The notes beneath the pieces are model-generated. The model had not been told where the DNA came from. It saw only the letters and a list, made by a program, of their open reading frames with translations, and ran no database searches. A program made the position numbers and the translations under genes. 64,000 nt of DNA from Chelatococcus albus (GTDB lineage Bacteria > Pseudomonadota > Alphaproteobacteria > Rhizobiales > Beijerinckiaceae). Location of the stretch: positions 324,309-388,308 of the forward strand of contig NZ_JASJEV010000001.1 in assembly GCF_030067675.1 (NCBI RefSeq). Reading direction: 5' to 3'. Shown here piece by piece: positions 8,966-17,791 of this stretch (the first letter of the stretch is position 1; the number at the start of each line of letters is the position of its first letter).

Positions 8966-10203
8966 GCACCGCCGAACGGCTGAGCAGCGAGGCCGGGCGC
9001 AGGCCGATCAGCCTTCGCCTGCCCGTATCGAAACTGCAGCTGGCCACGCTGTGGCTGCTCATCTTCGGCAGCGCCTTCGTCATCATGGAGCCCTCGCCCT
9101 ACGAGGTGATCTTCCTCCTCACAGGTAGCGCCTTCCTGACAAGCCTGCGCTTCTACCGGCCGTTCATTGCGCTCGTCGTCCTGCTGGCTCTGTTCAATCT
9201 CGGCGGCATTTTCGCGCTCGTGCCCTTCTTCGACGAGCGCCCGAGCGTGATGTTCGTCATCATCTCGATCTATTTGATGATGACGACGATCTTCTTTGCA
9301 GGATTGATGGGCGAGCATCCCGTCGAGCGCCTCGACACCATCCGCTCCGGCTACATCGCCGCCGCCTGGGCCGCGTCGATCGCCGCGATCCTCGGCTATT
9401 TCGACGTGGCCGGTCTCGGCGAGCGCTTCACGCTCTACGGCCGTGCCTCGGGAACGTTCAAGGACCCGAACGTGCTCGGCCCCTTCCTCGTCCTGCCGCT
9501 GATCTACCTCCTGCAGGGTGCGTTCGAGAGGCGCACAAGCCTCCTGCGCTCGGCCATCCTGGCTTCGGCTCCCTTCTTCGCGCTGTTCCTGAGCTTCTCG
9601 CGCGGCGCCTGGGGGCACATCATCGCCTCTCTCGGCCTGTTTTTCCTGCTTACCTTCCTCACGAGCCGCAGCGCCGCGGAGCGCACCAAGCTCACCACTT
9701 TCGCGGTCGTCGCGGTGGCGACGCTGGCGATGGTGCTGGCCATTGCCCTGTCGTTCGAAGGAATTCGCGAGGTCTTTGAGGTACGCGCCAGCCTGACGCA
9801 GGACTACGACGAAGGCGTCACCGGTCGTTTCGGCAACCAGTTGCGCAGCATCCCCGTCCTCCTCGACAATCCGAACGGGCTCGGCCCCCTGCGCTTCCGC
9901 TTCCACTTCGACGGCGACCCGCACAACGTCTACGTCAACAGCTTCTCTTCCTACGGCTGGCTGGGCGGGCTCTCCTATCTGGCACTCGTGGCGGCGACAG
10001 TCGTCGTTGGATGGAAGACCGTATTCGTGCGCCGCGCCACGCAGAAACATGCCATCGCCATCTGGTCGACCCTGTTCGTCACGATCGTCCAGGGCTTCCA
10101 GATCGATACGGACCATTGGCGTCATTTCTTCATGATGCTCGGCCTCATGTGGGGCCTCGCCGCCGTCACACACGCGCGGTCGCCGAAGCCGGCGCCGTCC
10201 TGA
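8962..10203 (+). CDS. O-antigen ligase/polymerase family (Wzy-like) membrane protein
   Basis: A 413-residue protein with about ten to twelve membrane helices, of the Wzy_C/O-antigen ligase family, expected to polymerise lipid-linked repeats in the periplasm. The family signature is visible: GRASGTFKDPNVLGPFLVL, then FLSFSRGAWGH, and the loop with PNGLGPLRFRF and DPHNVYVNSFSSYGWLGG, where the DPHN motif is typical of these enzymes. The start is TTG 8962, overlapping the upstream TGA as TTGA, with GGAG at 8950-8953 and an 8-base spacer; no other start lies near the N-terminus. It could equally be called a ligase, but its place next to Wzc/Wza-like genes favours polymerase. It ends 30 bases from a convergent glycosyltransferase gene. 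Confidence 0.85.
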   Translation: MSTAERLSSEAGRRPISLRLPVSKLQLATLWLLIFGSAFVIMEPSPYEVIFLLTGSAFLTSLRFYRPFIALVVLLALFNLGGIFALVPFFDERPSVMFVIISIYLMMTTIFFAGLMGEHPVERLDTIRSGYIAAAWAASIAAILGYFDVAGLGERFTLYGRASGTFKDPNVLGPFLVLPLIYLLQGAFERRTSLLRSAILASAPFFALFLSFSRGAWGHIIASLGLFFLLTFLTSRSAAERTKLTTFAVVAVATLAMVLAIALSFEGIREVFEVRASLTQDYDEGVTGRFGNQLRSIPVLLDNPNGLGPLRFRFHFDGDPHNVYVNSFSSYGWLGGLSYLALVAATVVVGWKTVFVRRATQKHAIAIWSTLFVTIVQGFQIDTDHWRHFFMMLGLMWGLAAVTHARSPKPAPS

Positions 10204-10233
10204 CGCTGCGTCTGCCCTGCCGATCGTCCCGCC

Positions 10234-11493
10234 TCAGGCGGTTGCCGCCTCGACCGCGTCCGCGGTCACGGACGAGGTGCGACGGGCGCCTGCAAGCGCG
10301 GCTTCGTACACGCGCGTGACGCCGTCGAGATGCCGGTCGAGGGTAAGCGGCGCCTGCCAGTAGCGGGCATGGGCCCGCGCCGTCATTGCGTCGGCAGCCG
10401 CCTCGTCGCCGAGGACCGTCATCGCCTCGGCGAGCGCCGCGGGATCCCCCGATTTGAACCAGAGGCCGTTGACGCCGTGCTCCACGGCCTCCCGACCCGC
10501 GCAGACATCGCTGACGATCACCGGCGTACCCGTGGCGAGCGCTTCGTAGACCGTGAGCGGCTGGCCCTCGTACCAGACGGAGGGGAAGACGAGCGCCCGA
10601 GCCTCGCGCATGATCGGCAGGATCTCCTGCGCGGACTTCCAGCCCAGCATCTCCGCCTCCGGATAGTCGCGCGCGAGTTCCCCGGCCGCTGGTCCGCCGC
10701 CCACGATCACCGGCCTCACACCGAGCCGTCGGGCCGCCTCGGCGAAGATCGCGACACCCTTCTCGGGCGAGAGCCGCCCGACGAAGAGGAAGGCCCTGCC
10801 CGCTCTTTCCTTCGGCCCCATGTCGGGCACCGCGATCGGATTGGCTACCCGGTGGACGACGGAGCCCGGCGGCAGGAGCGCGCCCACGATATCTTCCTGC
10901 ATGGCGCTGATGGTGATGACGTGCCTCGCGCAGCGGGCGAGGCGGCTCATGTGATCAACGGCGACCTGCCGCGCCAGCCTCCAGGCCTTGTGGGGCAAGC
11001 TGCGCGCATCACAGTTGGTCGTGACGCAGGAGAGCGACATGGGTGTGCGGCGGCAGATCTCGTTGCGCGGATAGACGTAGAAGCCGCCGTTGGGGCAGAA
11101 CAGGAAATACTCGTGCATCGTATAGACGCCCGGATGCCCGGAGGCCGCGATCGCCGGCGCGATGCTGGGCGACAGGGCTTTGGCCCATCCGTGGATGTGG
11201 ACCACCGTGTCGCCCGCAGGCAAACGGGCGAGGAGTTCTCCCAGAGCCCGGCGAGCGGGATCGTTCCAGATGCCCTGCACCACCCCCTTGATGAGCGGCG
11301 CCTTGACGAGTTCCGTCTGGCCAAGACATACGACCTCGATGCCGGCGTCGAGCAGGCTGGGATCCACGGGGCCAACTGCCGCGAAGACCGTGACTCGGGC
11401 CCCGCGCCGCGCGAAGCCCTTGGCGCTGTCCAGCGCCACTTTCGCCTGGCCGCCGTTGACGTGGGCATGGTCGAGAACGATGACGATGTTCAT
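10234..11493 (-). CDS. GT4-family glycosyltransferase
   Basis: A 419-residue GT-B glycosyltransferase. The N-terminal domain opens with MNIVIVLDHAHVNGGQAKVA, the usual first strand and glycine-rich loop, then has HIHGWAKALSP and the MHEYFLFCPNGG segment seen in GT4 enzymes of capsule and exopolysaccharide clusters. The donor half contains FLFVGRLSPEKGVAIFAEA and the EGQPLTVYEALATGTPVI stretch with the EX7E acidic pair. It is cytoplasmic or peripherally membrane-bound. It faces the rest of the locus from the opposite strand and probably has its own promoter between 11494 and 11625. Substrate unknown. Confidence 0.9.
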   Translation of the reverse strand: MNIVIVLDHAHVNGGQAKVALDSAKGFARRGARVTVFAAVGPVDPSLLDAGIEVVCLGQTELVKAPLIKGVVQGIWNDPARRALGELLARLPAGDTVVHIHGWAKALSPSIAPAIAASGHPGVYTMHEYFLFCPNGGFYVYPRNEICRRTPMSLSCVTTNCDARSLPHKAWRLARQVAVDHMSRLARCARHVITISAMQEDIVGALLPPGSVVHRVANPIAVPDMGPKERAGRAFLFVGRLSPEKGVAIFAEAARRLGVRPVIVGGGPAAGELARDYPEAEMLGWKSAQEILPIMREARALVFPSVWYEGQPLTVYEALATGTPVIVSDVCAGREAVEHGVNGLWFKSGDPAALAEAMTVLGDEAAADAMTARAHARYWQAPLTLDRHLDGVTRVYEAALAGARRTSSVTADAVEAATA

Positions 11494-11625
11494 GCGGCAC
11501 CCGTTGTTCGCGGGCCGGATCGTCGGCCTGCGCCCGGATGTCCTCTAGCCCCTATTGATGAATATTCCGCAAGCCCGCATTTGGACGGCACACAGCGCCG
11601 ATCGGGCGCGGCGGCCGGGATCGTC

Positions 11626-11880
11626 CTAGAACGCCGTCTCTTCATTCCGGCCGGTCAGCAGGGCGAAGATGGCGTCCGCCGCCGCCCGGGCGGCGGGGAA
11701 GGCGATGTCCTCGTCCGCATCCTGGATGGCGCCCAGAATTTCGGCCCGGCAGGGCCGCTTGGCGAGCGCCCGGAGGGCCTGCAGCACCAGCATCCGGTCT
11801 TCGAAGGAAGCGATCGTCCAGGCGGACTCGTCGCCGGAGGCCAGTGCGTCCGCAAGGGTGGCAGCGTCGCGCAGCGTCAT
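11626..11880 (-). CDS. Hypothetical small alpha-helical protein
   Basis: An 84-residue acidic protein (MTLRDAATLADAL start) that I do not recognise. It is rich in Ala, Leu, Glu and Asp, has no signal peptide or membrane helix, and is predicted by eye to be all helical, with two short repeats of the type ALRALAKRPCRAEILGAI that loosely resemble HEAT-like helices. AAGGAACGAGCC lies before ATG 11880. It sits alone between a glycosyltransferase and a chemoreceptor gene on the same strand, 219 bases downstream of the chemoreceptor stop. It could be co-transcribed with the chemoreceptor, but nothing shows a functional link. Confidence 0.55.
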   Translation of the reverse strand: MTLRDAATLADALASGDESAWTIASFEDRMLVLQALRALAKRPCRAEILGAIQDADEDIAFPAARAAADAIFALLTGRNEETAF

Positions 11881-12099
11881 TGGCTCGTTCCTTGCTCCGA
11901 TCGGTTTCGCCGATCTCGACGGCTCTCGACGACCGTCTCGCCAGGAACCCTATCGGCCGTGGGGACGGCTCAAAGTGCGCCAGCACCCACACAAGGCCCC
12001 GCGGCACGCACGGTGATGCCGTCGACCGGCCATGCCGCCTTGCCGCGTGCGCCTCCGCACGCGCTTCCACGCACCGCGGGCGACGAGGCCCCTCGGGAT

Positions 12100-13572
12100 T
12101 CAGGTCACCTTGTAGCCGATGCGGAAACCGCCCCAGTGGCGCCCCTTGACCAGGATGGGCGCTGAGAGGTCCTTCATCAGCACATAGGTGCCGCCGCCCA
12201 TGTCGCGCCGATAGGTCTGGAGAAGAAAGGGCCGCGTGTTGCGTCCGGCGGAAAGCCCCGTGCGGTCGTTGAAGATGCGGCGGTTGCGGCAGTGGGCCGC
12301 GTTCCACACCGGGTCCTTCCCCTGCGGCCGCGCGTATTGCAGGTTGTGGGTCGGCAGGTAGCCGTTCCGGTCGACGGCAACGCAGAAGACGATCCGCGGA
12401 TCGGCAGCGAGCAGTCTCTCCTGGATGGGCGGCAGCAGATTGTCCGTGAGCCGCACGAAGCGGGTCATGTGCTGCTGGGGATTGGTGCCAGGAATGGGCA
12501 CGTAGCGCTCGTCGAAGAGATCGGCGAGGCTCGCATGGCCGCGCTCGACAGCGTGCTCGAAACGCGCCCCGATCTCGCGCGCCGCAGTCATGCACAGCTC
12601 GATGAGCGCATGGTCCGGCGTCTCGACGCCGCTGTCGGCGAGACAGGAGATTAGTTCCTCGCTGATGCTGCGCAGCATGTCGATGCGCCGGTTGGCATTC
12701 GCGAGATCCCGGCTCGATGCATCGACGCCCCCCGCGAGATCGGCGAGATCGTCGATCACCCGCCGGCAATGGGCGATGTTCTCCCGAACCGGTCGGGCGA
12801 TGACCTCGATGTTGCCGACAAGCTCCTGGACCTGCCTCCCGAAACGATCGAAGCCGTCGAGCTGGGCCCCGATGAGCGCGCTGTCCTCGGCCGCGCGTCT
12901 GGCCTTCTCGGCGTTGTCCTGGCTCTTGGTCACGAGGCCGTCGAGAACGCGTCCCAACGCTTCGAGGCGCCTGGCGTTCTCCCGGGTGACTTCCCGCGCC
13001 TGGTCCGACAATTGCCGAACGGCGTCAGCGACTACGGCAAAGCCCCTGCCGGCATCACCAGCGCGCGCCGCTTCGACCCCGGCATTGAGCGCCAGAAGCT
13101 GCGTCTCGGTGGCGATCGACTGAATGGCCGAGCTCGATTCACGGATTTCACGGATTGACGCCATGACCTCCGACAGCAGGCCAGCCATCGTGGTCGCGGC
13201 AGTCGTCAGGGTGCCGATGGTCCCGAGCGCGCCGTTCAGCCCGGCGCGGATCGCCTCGGTCGTCGAGCCCATCGCCTGTCTGACCGCCTCGGCCGACTGC
13301 TGGGCGGCCTCGCCCAGGGAGGCGATGTGTTCGTTGGAGCGCAACATGTGCTCGGCGGCCGAGGACAGGTGGTGGAAACGCTCGGCCTGTTCATCGAACT
13401 GGTGCGACAGCGTTTCGATGAAACCGTGGATGTCAGCAATCTGGACGCCGAGCTGGTCGACCCGCTTGACGATGTCGACGATCACGCCCTGCCCGGCGGC
13501 CGATGCCGAACCGGTGCCCTGGCCCGCTGTTGCGTCGCCGCCCCCACCTGCCTCCGCAGTCATCCCGGACAT
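12100..13572 (-). CDS. Soluble methyl-accepting chemotaxis protein with C-terminal sensor domain
   Basis: A 490-residue chemoreceptor with no membrane helix or signal peptide. After a Gly/Ala-rich start (about 1-30) comes a helical region and the signalling hairpin, whose tip at about residues 150-190 (TETQLLALNAGVEAARAG, GRGFAVVADAVRQLSDQA) contacts CheA and CheW. A second helical block follows (190-330). The C-terminal 150 residues form a sensor-like domain with DRNGYLPTHN, a RNRRIF segment and YRRDMGGGTYVLMKDLSAPI, similar to Cache-type C-terminal modules of other alphaproteobacterial cytosolic receptors. The order, signalling hairpin before sensor, is the reverse of classical receptors. 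No che genes lie nearby, so it must feed a cluster elsewhere. GGGGGGAGCGG precedes ATG 13572. Confidence 0.85.
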   Translation of the reverse strand: MSGMTAEAGGGGDATAGQGTGSASAAGQGVIVDIVKRVDQLGVQIADIHGFIETLSHQFDEQAERFHHLSSAAEHMLRSNEHIASLGEAAQQSAEAVRQAMGSTTEAIRAGLNGALGTIGTLTTAATTMAGLLSEVMASIREIRESSSAIQSIATETQLLALNAGVEAARAGDAGRGFAVVADAVRQLSDQAREVTRENARRLEALGRVLDGLVTKSQDNAEKARRAAEDSALIGAQLDGFDRFGRQVQELVGNIEVIARPVRENIAHCRRVIDDLADLAGGVDASSRDLANANRRIDMLRSISEELISCLADSGVETPDHALIELCMTAAREIGARFEHAVERGHASLADLFDERYVPIPGTNPQQHMTRFVRLTDNLLPPIQERLLAADPRIVFCVAVDRNGYLPTHNLQYARPQGKDPVWNAAHCRNRRIFNDRTGLSAGRNTRPFLLQTYRRDMGGGTYVLMKDLSAPILVKGRHWGGFRIGYKVT

Positions 13573-13782
13573 CCGCTCCCCCCGCGCATCTGTCGGAACT
13601 CGACGAATCGGCTCGCGCGGCCTGGGCGCTCGAGCAGGGCCGAGCCTGCCCCGCCAAGCCTCGGGAGTGCATTTGGCATTTGGTCGTAGAAAGCCTGACG
13701 CACGCCATCGCCGGCGCTGGCGGGAACAGCCCGATGCCCCTTGCTCGAAAGGCGAAAGATCAGCGATTTCAAAGGCTTGGAA

Positions 13783-13860
13783 TGGTCGGAGCGGCGGGAT
13801 TTGAACCCACGACCCCTAGTCCCCCAGACTAGTGCGCTAACCGGGCTGCGCTACGCTCCG
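13783..13860 (-). tRNA. tRNA-Pro (anticodon GGG)
   Basis: Read on the minus strand, the acceptor stem CGGAGCG (5' end at 13860) pairs with CGCTCCG, and there is a GCGC/GCGC D stem, a CTAGT/ACTAG anticodon stem and a GTGGG/CCCGC T stem with the loop TTCAAAT. The anticodon loop CTGGGGG puts GGG at 13823-13825, giving proline. The discriminator base is A and the 3' CCA is encoded (13783-13785). It lies between the chemoreceptor and the MerR gene. No direct repeat or integrase suggests use as an integration site. Confidence 0.96.
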
Positions 13861-13932
13861 ACGAAGGCGCTTATAGAGACTCGCTCGCGCCTGCGCAACG
13901 CACTCGGCGCACGACAGGCGGGGAAAATCGCC

Positions 13933-14544
13933 TCAACTGTTGATGTCGCCGCCGCCGTCGTCGCTATCACGCGCAGCCGCGAGCAGTCGGCGGCATTCGC
14001 CGAGTTCGGTCAAAACGGCTTGCAAGATGCGCAGGTCGTCCGGCGCAAGCCCCGTTGGCTCGGGGACCTGCCGCCCGTGCAGTTCGTTCTGCCGCTCTCC
14101 CGCTGCCGGCGCGCGCGCATCGCGTCGCTCGTGACCGAGCAGAGCCTCGCTCCGGTCGTGGGCCCTCTCGCCTACGGGACTGGCGAAGAGGGGTCCGTCG
14201 GCGTCCTCGTCGTCCTCGTCCGCGTCGGACGGCGGAATGTCGGTTCCCCGCTGTTTCGGCGGCGCAACGGCGCCTTCCTGCCACGCGGACTGGACAAAGC
14301 GCACCCCTTCTTCCTTGAGGATGCGCTGCACGCCCTTGATCGTATAGCCCTCGCCGTAGAGGAGGTGCCGGATGCCGCGCAGAAGGTCGACATCGTCGGG
14401 CCGGTAGTAGCGGCGACCGCCACCGCGCTTCAGGGGCTTGATCTGCGAGAAGCGGGTTTCCCAGAAACGCAGGACGTGTTGCGGGACGTCGAGATCCTCG
14501 GCGACCTCGCTGATGGTGCGGAAGGCGTCCGGCCCCTTGTCCAC
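13933..14544 (-). CDS. MerR-family transcriptional regulator
   Basis: A 203-residue regulator with an N-terminal MerR winged helix (about residues 8-77: [20 protein letters not shown], then a [15 protein letters not shown] wing) followed by an acidic linker and a C-terminal helix. It has no metal- or thiol-binding cysteines, so it belongs to the MerR type found downstream of IHF-alpha in alphaproteobacteria, whose target is not established. The start is GTG 14544 with only a weak upstream site. It is the last gene of the plsX-fabH-ihfA-merR run, 32 bases after ihfA, and its proximity argues for co-transcription with fatty-acid synthesis genes. Confidence 0.85.
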   Translation of the reverse strand: MDKGPDAFRTISEVAEDLDVPQHVLRFWETRFSQIKPLKRGGGRRYYRPDDVDLLRGIRHLLYGEGYTIKGVQRILKEEGVRFVQSAWQEGAVAPPKQRGTDIPPSDADEDDEDADGPLFASPVGERAHDRSEALLGHERRDARAPAAGERQNELHGRQVPEPTGLAPDDLRILQAVLTELGECRRLLAAARDSDDGGGDINS

Positions 14545-14576
14545 TGGTCTGTTCCCGCCCGCCCTTCAGTTCCTCG

Positions 14577-14891
14577 TCATTCCTCCTCGCCCTCGGGCAG
14601 GAGGCCGTTGATGCGTGCCCGCAGGACATTGGACGGCTTGAAAACCATCACCCGGCGCGGCTCGATCGGCACCTCGACTCCGGTCTTGGGATTGCGGCCG
14701 ATGCGCCTGCCCTTCTCGCGCACCACGAAGGAGCCGAAGGAGGACAGCTTCACCGTCTCGCCACGCGCGAGGCAGTCGCACATTTCGGACAGGACGAGTT
14801 CCACGAGCGAGGCCGATTCCGTGCGGGACAGGCCGACCTTCTGATAGACGGCCTCGCAAAGATCGGCGCGCGTTACCGTATGCCCTGCCAT
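14577..14891 (-). CDS. ihfA: Integration host factor subunit alpha
   Basis: A 104-residue DNA-bending protein of the HU/IHF family that pairs with IHF-beta to bend DNA in replication, recombination and transcription. Diagnostic stretches are [20 protein letters not shown] at the N-terminus, [20 protein letters not shown], and the beta-arm segment [20 protein letters not shown] containing the intercalating proline. Its length and place after fabH match alpha rather than beta subunits. AAAGGTGCC precedes ATG 14891. It lies in the plsX-fabH-ihfA-merR order common to alphaproteobacteria. Confidence 0.95.
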   Translation of the reverse strand: MAGHTVTRADLCEAVYQKVGLSRTESASLVELVLSEMCDCLARGETVKLSSFGSFVVREKGRRIGRNPKTGVEVPIEPRRVMVFKPSNVLRARINGLLPEGEEE

Positions 14892-15036
14892 GGCACCTTT
14901 CCCGTCCCGATTCAGAAAAGATCGATATCTCGCTGATATTCAACGCTAATCCGTGAGGTGCGAGCGGTCAATGCTCGCCCTCGCGCCGTTTTCGCCATGT
15001 GGATAGCCGCCCCGGCAACGGCCCTGCGGCCTCGTT

Positions 15037-16014
15037 TCACCAGCGGATGAGGGCGCTTCCCCAGGTGAAGCCGCCCCCCATGGCCTCGATCATGACGAGG
15101 TCGCCCTGCTTGATGCGACCGTCCGCCCGCGCCACGGCGAGTGCGAGGGGAATGGAGGCGGCGGAGGTATTGCCGTGGCGGTCCACGGTCGTCACCACCT
15201 TCTCCGGTGCGATGCCAAGCTTGTCGGCACTTGCATCGATGATGCGCTTGTTGGCCTGGTGCGGCACGAACCAGTCGAGGTCCGCGGCCGTCGTGCCCGT
15301 TGCCTCGAAGGCGTCGGTGATGACATCCGTGATCATGCCGACAGCGTGGCGGAACACCTCCCGCCCCTCCATGCGCAGATGGCCGACCGTCCTGGTCGAG
15401 CCTGGCCCACCGTCGACGAAGAGCTTCGAGCGGTGACGGCCGTCGGAGCGCAGATGCGAGGTCAGCACCCCGCGATCATTCGCGTTGCCCTCCCCTTCCT
15501 GCGCCTCGAGCACGAGCGCGCCAGCCCCGTCGCCGAAGAGCACGCAGGTCGTCCGGTCGTTCCAGTCGAGAATACGCGAGAACGTCTCCGCGCCGATGAC
15601 GAGCGCTCGCTTGTGCGAGCCGGATGTCAGGAACTTGTCGGCCGTGCCGACGCCGAAGACGAAGCCCGAGCACACGGCCTGCAGGTCGAAGGCAACGCCG
15701 TGGGCGATGCCAAGCCCCGATTGGATCTGTGTGGCCGTGGCGGGAAAGGTGTAATCCGGCGTCGAAGTGGCGCAGATGACGAGGTCGATATCGCCGGGCT
15801 CGAGGCCGGCATCGGCGAGGGCCGCCCGTGCAGCAGCAAGGCCGAGCATGGAGGTGGTCTCGCCGTCGGCGGCGATGTGACGTTCGCGGATGCCGGTGCG
15901 CTGCACGATCCACTCGTCCGAGGTGTCGACCATGCGGGCGAGATCGGCATTTGTGAGAACGCGTTCGGGCAGATAAGAGCCGCAGCCGCGGACGACGGAA
16001 CGGAGAAGGGACAC
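15037..16014 (-). CDS. fabH: Beta-ketoacyl-ACP synthase III
   Basis: FabH condenses acetyl-CoA with malonyl-ACP to start type II fatty acid synthesis in the cytosol. The protein of about 325 residues has the active-site cysteine in [13 protein letters not shown], the histidine in [13 protein letters not shown] and the asparagine in [16 protein letters not shown], i.e. the full Cys-His-Asn triad. The first strand reads [20 protein letters not shown], as in rhizobial enzymes. The start is GTG 16014: GAGGAG at 16025-16030 is 10 bases upstream, whereas TTG 16021-16023 lies one base after it, which is too close. It directly follows plsX. Confidence 0.95.
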   Translation of the reverse strand: MSLLRSVVRGCGSYLPERVLTNADLARMVDTSDEWIVQRTGIRERHIAADGETTSMLGLAAARAALADAGLEPGDIDLVICATSTPDYTFPATATQIQSGLGIAHGVAFDLQAVCSGFVFGVGTADKFLTSGSHKRALVIGAETFSRILDWNDRTTCVLFGDGAGALVLEAQEGEGNANDRGVLTSHLRSDGRHRSKLFVDGGPGSTRTVGHLRMEGREVFRHAVGMITDVITDAFEATGTTAADLDWFVPHQANKRIIDASADKLGIAPEKVVTTVDRHGNTSAASIPLALAVARADGRIKQGDLVMIEAMGGGFTWGSALIRW

Positions 16015-16024
16015 AGGCAGCAAA

Positions 16025-16030
16025 CTCCTC
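16025..16030 (-). promoter_or_regulatory. Ribosome binding site that decides the fabH start
   Basis: GAGGAG on the minus strand just before and partly inside the plsX stop region. Its distance of 10 bases to GTG 16014 and only one base to the TTG at 16021-16023 supports the shorter FabH. Confidence 0.5.
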
Positions 16031-17069
16031 AGACCGCGGCGCTCATCGCCGGGTGCGCACGTTCGAGCGTCTCGCGAATCTTCCCCAGAAGCTCGTGGCT
16101 GGCCATTTCGTAGGCAAGATCGACGGCGCTGGCGAAGCCCAGCGCATCGGTCCCGCCGTGGCTCTTGATGACGACCCCTTCGAGACCGAGGAAGACCCCG
16201 CCGTTGGCGCGGCGCGGATCGAGCTTTTCCTTGAGTGCGGCGAAGGCGCCGCGCGCAAAGAAGTAGCCCACCCTCGCCATCAGCGTGCGGTTCATCGCAT
16301 TGCGCAGGTATTCGGCGATCTGCTTGGCCGTGCCTTCCGCCGTCTTGAGGGCGATGTTGCCGGCAAATCCTTCCGTCACGACCACGTCGACGGTGCCCTT
16401 GCCGAGATCATCCCCCTCGACGAAGCCGTGATAGGCGAGATGCGGAATCTCCGTCTCGCGCAGGATGCGGCCTGCCTCCTTCACGGCCTCGATGCCCTTG
16501 ATCTCCTCGACGCCGACGTTGAGGAGCCCGACCGTCGGGCGGTCGATGTCGAAGACAACGCGCGCGAGCGCCGAACCCATGACTGCAAGATCGACGAGAT
16601 GCTGGGCGTGCGCGCCGATGGTCGCGCCCACATCGAGCACGATGCTCTCGCCGCGCAGGGTCGGCCAGATGGCGGCAATGGCCGGCCGCTCGATATGCGC
16701 CATCGTCTTCAGGCAGAAGGTTGCCATGGCCATCAGCGCGCCGGTGTTACCGGCGGAGACGACCACATCCGCCTCGCCCTTCTTCACCGCTTCGATGGCG
16801 AGCCACATGGACGACTTGTAACGGCCCATGCGCAGCGCCTGGCTCGGCTTGTGGTCCATCGCCACGGCGACTTCCGTATGATGGAAGTCGGAGGAGGCCT
16901 TGACCTTGGGATGCGCGTCGAGGAGCGGGGCGACGACCTTCTCGTCGCCATAGATCACGAAGCGCAAGCCCGGGTGCCGCTCCAATGCAAGGGCGGCGCC
17001 AGGCAGCACGACAGAAGCACCATGATCCCCGCCCATGGCGTCGAGCGCGATCCTAACCGGTCGGGACAT
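16029..17069 (-). CDS. plsX: Phosphate acyltransferase PlsX
   Basis: PlsX converts acyl-ACP plus phosphate to acyl phosphate, the donor for PlsY in phospholipid synthesis; it is a peripheral membrane protein. The 346-residue sequence shows the hallmark start [16 protein letters not shown], the [12 protein letters not shown] loop and the [16 protein letters not shown] loop, with family-typical length. It precedes fabH by 14 bases. Upstream, DUF177 (17213-17791) lies on the same strand after a 143-base gap. That gap holds a GC-rich inverted repeat, so transcription may be partly separated there. Confidence 0.96.
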   Translation of the reverse strand: MSRPVRIALDAMGGDHGASVVLPGAALALERHPGLRFVIYGDEKVVAPLLDAHPKVKASSDFHHTEVAVAMDHKPSQALRMGRYKSSMWLAIEAVKKGEADVVVSAGNTGALMAMATFCLKTMAHIERPAIAAIWPTLRGESIVLDVGATIGAHAQHLVDLAVMGSALARVVFDIDRPTVGLLNVGVEEIKGIEAVKEAGRILRETEIPHLAYHGFVEGDDLGKGTVDVVVTEGFAGNIALKTAEGTAKQIAEYLRNAMNRTLMARVGYFFARGAFAALKEKLDPRRANGGVFLGLEGVVIKSHGGTDALGFASAVDLAYEMASHELLGKIRETLERAHPAMSAAV

Positions 17070-17212
17070 GGATGCCGATTGATCTCCAATGGGGCCGGCG
17101 GAAGCCGGCGTGATGGTCGGCGGACAATACTCAACGCGAAAACGCCCGCAACCGCTTTCTTAAAGGGGTTACGGCGCCGTCGCGCAAGGCATCGGCGCCC
17201 GACAACCCGGCT

Positions 17213-17791
17213 TCAGTGACAGTTCGACGAGTCGTCGCGGAGCTTGGCGAGAGCGGCAAAGGGCGTGGCCTTCTCCTCCCCTTCCTCCCGAAACGAGAAC
17301 TCGACGCCCGGCCGGCGCGGATAGGGGGCGAGCCCCAGGGCAAGGAACTCTGCCGTCAGCGCGCCGAGATCGATGCGGCCGTCCTGGATTTCGTCGGGCG
17401 GATCGACCGCATCCTGATCCCCGGAGATGACGACCTCGGCCGGCTCGTCGTGCGCACCCGGTCGCTCAGCGCCGGGCCGCGGTGCCGCGAAGGCGACATC
17501 GACCTCTTCCTCGATCTCTGTATCGAAAGGCTCGAGCGATACGACGCAGATCTGCGTGAGCTTGGCGTTCACGCGCCCCTTGACGGTCATGCGCTTGGCG
17601 GTGCCGCGCAGATGGAACGAACCGGTCAGCTCGTGGAGCGCGGGCAGGCCGAACATCTTGGCGACCGCCGCGCGTTCCTCGGCGCTCGCCTCGACCACGA
17701 CCTCCGCACCGTGGGGCGGAATCTCGGCCACCTCGATCACGCGCGTCAGGGGAGCGGCCGTCCGCGAGGCATGGTCCCTGTCGGTCATCAT
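17213..17791 (-). CDS. DUF177 (YceD-like) protein
   Basis: A protein of about 192 residues of the YceD/DUF177 family, which in other bacteria is tied to 23S rRNA accumulation and lies upstream of rpmF or plsX. Features include the KMFGLPALHELTGSFHLR region, VNAKLTQICVVSLEPFDTEI with the single conserved cysteine, and an acidic central stretch ending in DLGALTAEFLALGLAPYPRR. The start is ATG 17791, which overlaps the TGA of the upstream chaperone gene as ATGA; GTG 17797 and ATG 17788 are alternatives. The zinc-binding cysteines of some family members are missing. It lies between the chaperone and plsX as in related genomes. Confidence 0.85.
   Translation of the reverse strand: MMTDRDHASRTAAPLTRVIEVAEIPPHGAEVVVEASAEERAAVAKMFGLPALHELTGSFHLRGTAKRMTVKGRVNAKLTQICVVSLEPFDTEIEEEVDVAFAAPRPGAERPGAHDEPAEVVISGDQDAVDPPDEIQDGRIDLGALTAEFLALGLAPYPRRPGVEFSFREEGEEKATPFAALAKLRDDSSNCH

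Noticed and set aside
13783-13860. tRNA-Pro as an integration site for a mobile element
   Set aside because: No integrase, direct repeat of the tRNA 3' end or change in gene type was seen on either side.
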